Source of the DNA: Acanthaster planci
Taxonomy: Eukaryota; Echinodermata; Asteroidea; Valvatida; Acanthasteridae
Assembly (NCBI RefSeq): GCF_001949145.1
Contig: NW_019091361.1
Coordinates: 3,281,564 to 3,345,563, forward strand
Length of the DNA: 64,000 nucleotides
Reading direction: 5' to 3'
The notes below the pieces were generated by a model. It saw only the letters and a list, made by a program, of their open reading frames with translations. It was not told the origin of the DNA and made no database searches. A program made the translations under genes and the position numbers. Positions 36,765 to 61,675 of the stretch are shown here, in pieces (position 1 is the stretch's first letter; every line of letters starts with the position of its first letter).

Positions 36765-38374
36765 TGCCATTCTCTGGCCAGCAGGTCACGGTATTGTTGA
36801 AGTTTGCAGCATATCACACAATTGCTTGGTTTCTGTTTTTAGCAAACTCACTTATGTAGAACCAACCTCATCTGCTTCCGTTTTTATCCACCAAGAGATG
36901 TCATTGCTGGAGCCTTAGATATCAGTAAAAACAAATTGTCTGTTTGACAAACAGCAGGCAGCATTGTTTTGAAGGTTTTAAAACTTTGTTTTCTCTTAGC
37001 TTTATTTTTTCTTTAATATCAGTAGAAAGAGAGAGGAAATTACTACTGAATAAAAAGTGGTAAAAATATTGAACATAATTATGTACATGTACCTGCAATT
37101 AAATGTTTAAAAATGACTATCTGATACAGAAAGCGTTTGTGTCTCTTGTTAATAGTAAGTTTCATGTGTGTATATAACAATGGCCACTCAGAGATTTTTC
37201 ATTTTTTAATTGAGATCGTAAAAAGTGCTTCTTTTTATCAATATTCAAAATTTGCTTAAAATTGAATTCTCTGTGGGACAGGTGTTATCAGAACCATCAA
37301 ACCAATACCTGAAACCGTTTGTGCACAGATTTTTAAGTTACAAAAGGCAATTAAGCATAACTTCGAATTTTAAATTGTTACATTTTCTACAAAATTTATT
37401 TTGCCAGTGTGCTGGAAGTTCTTCCACTCAAAGTTAGTTATTGTTCATGTTTAGGCACATGTACTGCCGTAACAGGATGTGGTGGCTATTGATGGACAGC
37501 ACTATTGTGAACTTCTTTCAGGGCTATGTAAAATTCTTTATATGATGTTGTAAAAGAAATTCTTGCCCTTGGTGGCCCTTTTGGGCCACCGTATCAAGGG
37601 ATCTCCATGACACTTTATCAAGGAAATAAAGTACGATTTGCTTTGCTGAAACGATCTTCTTGCTGGAAGGCGAATTTGTTATTTTTTCATTTTTAATGAA
37701 TTTGTTTTTCTTCTGTATGAAGTATACCTTTAAGGTCATAGACTACAGGTGACAAAAAAGAAGATGCCAAGACGGGAGGCAAACTTTGTTGAAATTATGT
37801 GCAGGGCCTGTTGGGATAAACAAATATCGCTCCGTCTGTTTGCCCCAGAATGTTGACATGAAGTTGGAATAAACGCTGTTTGTTCCGTTTCCGGCATTGA
37901 TTTTACCCCCGTAAAACCAAACTACTGGTCTCGCGTGAGGGTGTTCTAACATAACAGGGCTTTGACTGTACGCTTCGGCAGTGATGCTGAACAAGCTATC
38001 GTATTTGTTGGGTTGTACTTCAGGGAAATTGCTGTTATTTGTTTTGAAATGAGGTGGGTGTAAACCCATATAAACAAGTGCCCAAATCGTATAGCAATCA
38101 CACTGCACGACTCCACAAGTTGGCATTACACTGTGCTGAGATTGCCGGTTTGCCAAATGCGTAGGCCTATTTTGGACTAGAGGTCCTGGTCGATTAAATC
38201 CTGAAAACTGGTATGTTCCTCTTGATCGTTCCATGCTTCAGTAAAATCTTGCGTAGGCCCTGTTCTTTTTACGACTAACTGTCGCCCGAAGCATGTCATC
38301 CAAACCCACGTCCATTGTGTAATACCCGATGATACATAAGGAAACTCGGATTTCCGAAACCACCCGACTCTATC
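36765..38374. other. Intergenic spacer
   Basis: AT-rich sequence without a recognised gene. Open frames here (for example minus strand 37743-38234) have no recognisable motifs and no supporting splice signals. Confidence 0.5.
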
Positions 38375-39099
38375 CAGCAAGAAATGAGACCGAGGGGTGC
38401 GCCCCCACACACACGTCCAATCGCTATACCCGCTCTAGACTATTGTTACCTGACACCCCCCCCGTCCGAAAAGAATTCTTCAGATTCGAATGAAACAATG
38501 ACCAAGGGGGTGGTTCGTATCTTAATTCATATGCTCGACTCTCTTGGTTGGAGGCTGTTCAACTAGGCCCCCTATGTGTTCCTAGCTCTATGGTTCAACC
38601 TATTACACAGGCGTTCGGGCACCGTGGTTGGTTGGTTTTTTTTTTCTTTAATTACACAACGGCAGGGGGATACACATGAACTTTCCTATTGGAAATTTGT
38701 TCTCGAGAGGAGACTAGTCTTCATGCCTCGTCGAAGCATCCCTTGGTTTTATGTCGGACTTTGCCTCCCTTGTCAAAAAAAAAATCCTCCAGCGCCATGT
38801 ATATAGCCTGTATTCAAGTCGTAGTTCCCAGCGAATTGAGAAAAAAATCGCATCCTGGCAAAGGTGTGGTCCTCCATCCATTTTGTAGAGGGAATTACTT
38901 GTTTGTTCATTTTAAAGCAGGGTAAAAATAAATACAACTTTTTTGTGTAAAGTGGTAGTGTAGGCACAGTCATTTATTTTCGCCGAACGGACCACAACGT
39001 AGTTTTTACATGTCCTTTGAGTCCAGGTGGAGCAATAGTCTGGAATGTGTATAAGGATTGGACATGTTGGGGGGTACCCCTCGGTCTCATTTCTTGCTG
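38375..39099. mobile_element. Element bounded by about 70-base inverted repeats
   Basis: CAGCAAGAAATGAGACCGAG at 38375-38394 recurs in reverse complement ending at 39099. The match extends inward for about 70 bases (GTCCAATC, CTATAC/TTATAC, AGACTATTG) with differences. The 590-base interior has no recognised protein. It may be a non-autonomous DNA transposon or two opposed copies of one repeat. Confidence 0.5.
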
Positions 39100-39951
39100 C
39101 GTATAAGAATAGCCTAGGTCGGTGACACATTTTGCGCTCGACCAATCGAGAAACACCCGTTCTATTTGCCGTTTAGTCAGAAGGGCACTTAACGCCTGTG
39201 GTTGATTGCACTTTTAGTGGTTTTGTGAAGTGACTACTATGGCCTGTTCCTGTCTGCCATGCTTTGTACATTTTAAGCCTATACCTCTCTACTCTTCGAG
39301 TGGTTCAACCATGGTTCACCGTCAGCTGTGTTTAGACATTTCACCGTTTCTTTTTTATAATCAAAGAAAAATAGTTGGATTCTATACATTAGAACTAGTA
39401 CCCCGCCGGCTGGATGTTGTTGACTGTCTGGACCCCAATAAAATTTGTGTTCGGGACCCCACCACAAAGCAGGGTATAGTTTAATAAATGCTCATAACTG
39501 ATGTAGAATTTTCTCCAAACTAATTGCATTTCCATTCTACACATTGAATTTTAATATTTGATTTGAGAGTTACTAAATTAATAAAGAAGTGTATTTTGCG
39601 TTCTGACGCTGTTACTTAGCGATTTAAAAAAATCTATTTAAACGTATTTTTTCAGAAACGTCATAAGATGAAAATAGGAATGTTTAACTGAAGTCCTTCG
39701 ATTGTGGGACAAATCAGGCTTGAACCCTGATGGGCAGTGATCCCAAATAACGAGGTTTAGAGTGATCGAACCGAAACCGATCCAAGTTACGTCACTGCCG
39801 ACTGAGCACCGGATCTTGTTCTGCACGAGGAATGGATTTAGTCCCAGCACCAATGATCTACTGGGTCATTCAGATTAGGGACTCCGCTGATGAGTGGTCG
39901 ATACAGAGCGTTACAACGGTCTATGAACTTTCATCGATGTACATCTCCGAG
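39100..39951. other. Spacer upstream of the Ig-domain gene
   Basis: No recognised coding domain. The open frame of the Ig gene extends upstream to an ATG at 39832, but its first 40 codons lack any domain character and probably represent 5' UTR. No clear TATA box was identified. Confidence 0.5.
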
Positions 39952-41973
39952 ATGGGCATGTCAGCCGCGGCTACCATGGCTCTGCTGGCCGTCAGTTTTC
40001 ATTTGACGGCGGCCTACATCTCCCTGGACAAGGGACCCCCGAGCGTGATTTTGGCCAACCTCAGCGACACGGTCACGTTGGTTTGTGACCTGAAAGACGT
40101 CGGCACCAGCCGGATACGCTGGTACCACTTCGACTCGGGGCGTTTCTTGAGCTTCAATCGGAACATTACAAACGATCTGCCGGCGGAGTTGGCTGAGAGA
40201 CTGGCGATAGTGGGGAATCCGGACCAGGAACAGTTCAACCTCAGGATACGGGACTTCAGGCTGTCAGATCTCGGGGGCTACTCGTGTTTTTACATGTATC
40301 CAGCTATGCTGAATCGTCAAATCGCGACAACCAAAGTGAATCTATACCACCCGCTGGGTTTGACGGGTTGCAGCGCCGAATCGGCCGTTGGAGAAGTTTC
40401 CGATTTCGCGGTGGGGGACCAGGTAACCTTTCAGTGCGTCTTCGCCGTCACTATCAACTCTTCGATGTTCGTTGCATATCGGCGGAGCGACTCCGAGATG
40501 ACCCTCGCCAGCTCCACGACCAATCATGTGGCCTTTCAGAGGCAGTTGATACCGGAGGACAATGGGGTGGATTTCACCTGTACTCTGATCTCGCCTGGCC
40601 TGGAGAGTCCCAAGACTTGCTCTGTAAGACCCTTAGAGATCCTACCCANNNNNNNNNNNNNNNNNNNNNNNNNNNNNNNNNNNNNNNNNNNNNNNNNNNN
40701 NNNNNNNNNNNNNNNNNNNNNNNNNNNNNNNNNNNNNNNNNNNNNNNNNNNNNNNNNNNNNNNNNNNNNNNNNNNNNNNNNNNNNNNNNNNNNNNNNNNN
40801 NNNNNNNNNNNNNNNNNNNNNNNNNNNNNNNNNNNNNNNNNNNNNNNNNNNNNNNNNNNNNNNNNNNNNNNNNNNNNNNNNNNNNNNNNNNNNNNNNNNN
40901 NNNNNNNNNNNNNNNNNNNNNNNNNNNNNNNNNNNNNNNNNNNNNNNNNNNNNNNNNNNNNNNNNNNNNNNNNNNNNNNNNNNNNNNNNNNNNNNNNNNN
41001 NNNNNNNNNNNNNNNNNNNNNNNNNNNNNNNNNNNNNNNNNNNNNNNNNNNNNNNNNNNNNNNNNNNNNNNNNNNNNNNNNNNNNNNNNNNNNNNNNNNN
41101 NNNNNNNNNNNNNNNNNNNNNNNNNNNNNNNNNNNNNNNNNNNNNNNNNNNNNNNNNNNNNNNNNNNNNNNNNNNNNNNNNNNNNNNNNNNNNNNNNNNN
41201 NNNNNNNNNNNNNNNNNNNNNNNNNNNNNNNNNNNNNNNNNNNNNNNNNNNNNNNNNNNNNNNNNNNNNNNNNNNNNNNNNNNNNNNNNNNNNNNNNNNN
41301 NNNNNNNNNNNNNNNNNNNNNNNNNNNNNNNNNNNNNNNNNNNNNNNNNNNNNNNNNNNNNNNNNNNNNNNNNNNNNNNNNNNNNNNNNNNNNNNNNNNN
41401 NNNNNNNNNNNNNNNNNNNNNNNNNNNNNNNNNNNNNNNNNNNNNNNNNNNNNNNNNNNNNNNNNNNNNNNNNNNNNNNNNNNNNNNNNNNNNNNNNNNN
41501 NNNNNNNNNNNNNNNNNNNNNNNNNNNNNNNNNNNNNNNNNNNNNNNNNNNNNNNNNNNNNNNNNNNNNNNNNNNNNNNNNNNNNNNNNNTCAGATGGGG
41601 ACTGGACAAGAACGGTTACCGCGTGGCGGAAAGTGAAGATCCCCGCCAGAAATCGCCGGAGAGTGGCGTAGCGTACACTGACATTGACTTCAATTCGTCT
41701 GAGGTTGCAATTGCTGGACTTGCGGTTAAACCCAAAGTGGCACGGGATGCCCAGCCTAAGACACTGTCCAAGAAGATGAAGTCTAAAGTCAGATGGGTAT
41801 TGGACTTGAACGGTTACCGCATCGCGGAGACTGAAAATCCCCGCACTCGGCCGACAGAGCGTGGACTCATCTACACCGATGTCGACATCAATCCGCCCGA
41901 CGTGACAGTTGGTGGAGTTGCGGTGAAATCCAAGTTGGCCAAGGAATCAACTCTCTACGCTCAGATTACATAG
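39952..41973 (+). CDS. Ig-domain receptor with ITIM-like tail repeats and a terminal ITSM (interrupted by gap)
   Basis: An open frame with no visible intron. The start at 39952 is preferred over 39832 because a hydrophobic signal peptide (MALLAVSFHLTAA core) follows, likely cut near residue 21. Ig domain 1, residues 30-130: C45, W57, LRIRDFRLSDLGGYSC ending in C112. Ig domain 2, residues 135-232: core C162 and C210, with an extra pair C140/C223. N-glycosylation sites at N36, N71 and N169. A 942-base gap follows (40649-41590), where further Ig domains and a membrane segment would sit; the frame is the same on both sides, but gap length may be arbitrary. The tail has two 66-residue repeats, each with NGYRxAE and an ITIM-type tyrosine (VAYTDI at 41674; LIYTDV at 41872), and ends TLYAQIT, an ITSM-type motif (Tyr codon 41956). 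Such motifs recruit SH2 phosphatases or SAP-like adaptors in vertebrates. No named orthologue is recognised. Confidence 0.8.
   Translation: MGMSAAATMALLAVSFHLTAAYISLDKGPPSVILANLSDTVTLVCDLKDVGTSRIRWYHFDSGRFLSFNRNITNDLPAELAERLAIVGNPDQEQFNLRIRDFRLSDLGGYSCFYMYPAMLNRQIATTKVNLYHPLGLTGCSAESAVGEVSDFAVGDQVTFQCVFAVTINSSMFVAYRRSDSEMTLASSTTNHVAFQRQLIPEDNGVDFTCTLISPGLESPKTCSVRPLEILPXXXXXXXXXXXXXXXXXXXXXXXXXXXXXXXXXXXXXXXXXXXXXXXXXXXXXXXXXXXXXXXXXXXXXXXXXXXXXXXXXXXXXXXXXXXXXXXXXXXXXXXXXXXXXXXXXXXXXXXXXXXXXXXXXXXXXXXXXXXXXXXXXXXXXXXXXXXXXXXXXXXXXXXXXXXXXXXXXXXXXXXXXXXXXXXXXXXXXXXXXXXXXXXXXXXXXXXXXXXXXXXXXXXXXXXXXXXXXXXXXXXXXXXXXXXXXXXXXXXXXXXXXXXXXXXXXXXXXXXXXXXXXXXXXXXXXXXXXXXXXXXXXXXXXXXXXXXRWGLDKNGYRVAESEDPRQKSPESGVAYTDIDFNSSEVAIAGLAVKPKVARDAQPKTLSKKMKSKVRWVLDLNGYRIAETENPRTRPTERGLIYTDVDINPPDVTVGGVAVKSKLAKESTLYAQIT
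40649..41590. other. Assembly gap (942 N) inside the Ig-domain gene
   Basis: A run of N between Ig domain 2 and the tail repeats. The sequence resumes at the very start of a 198-base repeat unit, so unresolved tandem repeats may have caused the gap. Confidence 0.99.
41591..41970 (+). repeat. Coding tandem repeat, 198-base period, in the Ig gene tail
   Basis: Two units start at 41593 and 41791, each opening with AGATGGG and encoding RW-x-LD-x-NGYR-x-AE-x-E-x-PR, then a tyrosine in YTD[IV]D. The second unit diverges after about 50 residues and ends in the terminal ITSM. The period keeps the reading frame (66 codons). Confidence 0.85.
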
Positions 41974-44859
41974 AATTGTTGAAATAATAACCCCTCTACG
42001 AATTATAAAAATTATTTTTGAGAACAGGCTTTATCGTTGTTAAGTGTAACATGTCTTAGTCTGTCTTTTTGCATTATTATCGAGAAAAGACTGAGTAGAA
42101 AAGTTAACCCAGTTAGTTTGAAATGAATATTAATTTTACGAAAACCAAGCTCTCTAACTTTGGTGACCCTCAGTTCTTGCGCCACTGTAAGGATATTTCT
42201 GAAGGGGTGACGGTTTAAATCCATTGTCCATTTTCGTTGTCAAATACAAAAGCTGAAATTGAAAATTGATGCCGTATCAGGAACTTGTACTTGTAGGATG
42301 TGTTATACTCATGTTTTGGGCTTTAGTTTTCTGTAGAGCTAGCTATAGGCCTTACGGATGCAGTATTTGTTAACAGTAGATATTCAGTTCAGACCCACTT
42401 CTCTGTTCTACAGAAAAGAGTCATTACGAGAGTTTACTTCCGGCCAGTCGGAAAGCAGGACGAAATGACTAAGTTTTTACTGGTTTGTTACTCTCTGCTT
42501 TGTTCATGAACTGTTGGAAAGAACAACTTACTTTTTGTACATCCGGTTGTATAATGTTATGGTCATTATTGGGGTTTTTTTGAAGACTGCAAACCTGTTC
42601 AATTCAATTTTTATATAACGCGATAATACGAACGAAGTGCCAACAGGGTTGCTGCTGAGTGATGGAAGTCTTTTTTCCGAAGTTCGAGTTCGTTTGTATC
42701 ATGTAAGGTTTAACCCGGCGCAACATTGCTCAGCATTTTATTTTTATTTTTTTATTACGCAGAGTAATTACCGGTATGTTGAGTGTATTTCATTGGCTTA
42801 CCACCTTGATACTTCTAATTTCCAAAATGAAAACGGCGAGTTGTTTTGTTACACTTGGTCATACGTGTTAGCTCACAAACACTCCAGTAGACAGACCGTG
42901 TCGTTTATGTGGAATACCTGCTTCAGCGCATGCTGAAGGGAATAAAATCATCCCGACCTATTGTCCTTGTCGTTGGAGCGCCACACAGGCATTCCGGTTT
43001 GTCATCGTATCCTACGCTTTCTATTCGAGGCCACAGTACGTTACGATGGGAGAATCCTGGTGGCTTTCAAACCACTCTTTTGTGAGGAATGACCAGTCAC
43101 CGAAGTAGTATATCGCGCAACCATTTTGATGACAACATACCTCAAACACACCGTTTGAATATGTCAGAATTTCGGCAGGAAATGACAGATAGTTGGGATT
43201 GATAGGAAGTAACCGCGAGGAAGTGACCAAAAATTGCCGGAGATCATTTTGGCACAAGCGAAGCAGGTCATCCCGAGATCTTTTTTTCACAGCTTGCATT
43301 GAGCTCAATATTACCAGCACTATGATGATGTTGTCACAGTTAAGCTTTGTGTATTTAGGTTGTCTCATATCCATTTTATTCATGGGGCGCTAAACTTTAA
43401 TCTATAGCGAGCCTAGATTGTAATTTTTTTACAAGTCATTTTCCTTCACAAGTCATTTTTCTCCGAACTGCTCTAATGTCAATAAGTTATTTGCCAAAAA
43501 TGCGGTTTTTGATAAGTTGCAGTATTCAGAAATTCCACGTACTACTTTTTTGTATAGCTTGTATAGGTTTTATTCTCAAAGTCGGTTTTCTCAGAGCACA
43601 ACTGTAGTTGACCTTTTGGTGCATTTGCAAAATTTGAGGTGTCTTTCCCTTGACACTGTACAAAAGCGTGAGCTTCCAACGGTCCATTCGAAATTAATGC
43701 CTCTGCTGTGCTGTTCTGTCCTCAATGTTTCTCGAATATTTTCATGCAAGTAATAATTTCTTTGGTCGATAAGTCTACCTTTTACCTCCAGGAAATGTGA
43801 GAAATATGATGATGATGACACGTTATATCCGGCAAGCAGTCCTACCGCATGTTGTGACCAAGTCGTACCCAAGGACACTGGGTTATTGGCAAGGCTACTG
43901 CGCTGTACAATAGTATTGGACGGAAACCCATCTGTAACAGAGTCGAGTCATTGCTATATTTAATCCAAAATTGGAATCATTTCCTTTTTTCACCCTAATT
44001 GTAATCATATTTTAGTAGACTTGTTAGCCTCTCGTGGTTATTTTGTCGTCGCCAGGTTTATCTTATGTCTCTTTGTGTGTTGCACAAATATTATGTACTT
44101 CTTTTGCCACCGTAATTATGTAAATGTAATTTTTGACAATGTGTGAGTAGGGGGTACCCGGTAAAGAGGCTCTACTTTTTGGAGAACTCCACTTATTAAT
44201 TAATTGTTCCATTTAAATATCTTAATTTATGTACTACTCTGATATGCATAAGTGGAAAATAAAATGAACTGAACTTAAAAATGGGTTGATTTGGCCACAG
44301 TGAAGAAAGATATCGGGGAAAAACTTTCTTGACAGTTTCTGTTTAACACACAGTAGATCAATAGATGTCATTTATTTGTACAGCATAATGGAAACACTGC
44401 CCAGATGCCGCCTGTTCGTACTTGGGGTACACCCACTGACATTCCACACTGCTTTCGGGCAGAGAACCGGAATGGTCAAGTTCGTATAAACAAAATTACA
44501 CCTGGAAATTTTGACAAGATTTGGATTTGGACCAATACGATTTTCCCAAAGGCCCAAACATTAGAATGTTGAACCTGCCGAGAATTGCTTCTTTAAGTAT
44601 ATTGCATAATAGTAATACATTTTAAGAAAAAACTAAAAGAAACCCCAGCACCTCAAAAGTGCCGTTACCAATGCTTACACAAAATGCAAAGTTTATTCTG
44701 TTCAGTTGTGAATCTTTCTTAACACTGGATCTGCACCAAAGTCATAGTATATTGTAGAAATTGTTAGTTTCTGTGAAGAAAAACCAGTGGGTGCACGTGA
44801 AATCCTTATTAAAACACTTTCATTCTTTATCGAGCAAGTTGACAAGTCTACAAGCAGTG

Positions 44860-44906
44860 CACTCTAAAAACTCCCGGGTCAGATTGACCCAGAAGTTTTT
44901 GGAGTG
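44860..44906. repeat. 47-base near-palindrome
   Basis: CACTCTAAAAACTCCCGGGTC and GACCCAGAAGTTTTTGGAGTG face each other around a short AGATT centre. The arms differ at a few positions. Palindromes of this ACTCTAAAAA...GGGTC type resemble miniature DNA-transposon remnants. Confidence 0.6.
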
Positions 44907-45703
44907 TACGTTTACTAACACACCGTAACACAATAAAAATTTGTTCTCGCAGTAAACTAACCGCACTGGCCGTCAATGGCTCTTTGCTTGTCAGCATTTA
45001 ATGTCTGTTCTTTAGCATAACAAAGAATTAATGATAGGACTTTAAGCAAAAGGTACCAAACCAACATAAAATGCTGTATATAAATTAAGATGAAATTAAA
45101 ATATTACTTTCTTTTAATAAAAGCATGGAAATCTTCCGACTCGTTTCACCTCAACATATCAGAACATTAATACACCACAAACGAAATGAACAAATATAAA
45201 TAATTATATTTACGTCAGAAGTATGTTTCCAATTACGAAATTTCATACAAGCACAAATTTACATTAAGTGTTGTTGGTCTTATAACGAAACTCCTCGATT
45301 ACTGACGTCAAACAACGTTTGAGATGTCGAACCAATTCAACTGCCTTAGTTTTCAATTGATTGCAATCTGCATGCATGCATGCATGCTTTCCTTCTATCA
45401 ATGTGTTTCACAGTTTCATTTAAAGGTCATTACTCAACCACTCTATATCATTTTGTTTGGATTTAAGCAAAATCTATCACTGGTTCTGCTTGAGCCATTC
45501 TTGCATTATGATAATAACCACAACAGAAAATATGGTAAGATAGTAAAATGCATTTCCTTTTCACCACATGCTAGTATGCAAGAGATCAATTTTCCAGGAA
45601 ATCAAGGCCAAGGTAGGAGGATTAACCTGGGAACCTGCTATTGGGAACCGTTTTGAAGACTCGAGTTTTCTAATTTCAACCGTGATTCTTTGGATATTCT
45701 ACA

Positions 45704-45835
45704 GTTTTCATTTCATTATGGTAACGATGTGTTACATTGTAAACCTATCAACATGCTACGTTTGCTCTGGTTTTCATTTCATTATGGTAACGATGTGTTA
45801 CATTGTAAACCTATCAACATGCTACATTAGCTCTA
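45704..45835. repeat. 66-base tandem duplication
   Basis: Units start at 45704 and 45770 (GTTTTCATTTCATTATGG...), near-identical to each other. The period is a multiple of three, so an open frame survives across both copies, but the encoded text has no domain character. Confidence 0.85.
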
Positions 45836-46286
45836 GCAAATATCACGACCGAGAAGCCCTTGATTTATAAATTCAAACTTCATTTCGAACAAACATCCAT
45901 GCAGTATCCAAGTCGACCGAAAGCAACTCCTGCAACTATTGGACTTGTAAGATAAAACGGATCAGTGAAATGATTCGGGACATGAGGCCCAACAATTCTG
46001 GATCAAAGTGATAAGAAAAAGACGGATGACAATCGTTTCAATAGGAATTCTAGCAGATCAGTTTTAACGGATAATTTGCATGTGTCTGTATTGAATTCAC
46101 CTCTCCTGAGTAATTTGGTATTGTTTTCATCATGTGACAGTGACATCACTCAAAGGTACCATGATTCACGGAATCTTGAATCGATGAATGAGGAGAAGCT
46201 GACCTCAAGCACTTCTTAGCCCATCCTGGGGGGAGGGGAGGGGATGGTGGCAGTGGGGGCTGCAGGTGGATGGGGGAAACGATGGT

Positions 46287-61675
<15,389 letters not shown>

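Larger units (their letters stand above)
41974..46286. other. Spacer between the Ig gene and HSD17B4
   Basis: No protein-coding gene is recognised in these 4.3 kb. A possible polyadenylation signal AATAAA for the Ig gene lies at 42941-42946. The spacer contains a 47-base palindrome (44860-44906) and a 66-base tandem duplication (45704-45835). Downstream 3' UTR of HSD17B4 occupies an unknown part of the right side; a G-rich run lies at 46228-46276. Confidence 0.5.

Noticed and set aside
37743-38234. 163-codon minus-strand frame between HERC1 and the Ig gene
   Set aside because: No signal peptide, domain, compositional bias or splice support; likely chance.
45568-45870. 100-codon plus-strand frame with repeated hydrophobic text
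   Set aside because: It spans a 66-base tandem duplication; no start context, splice signals or family resemblance.
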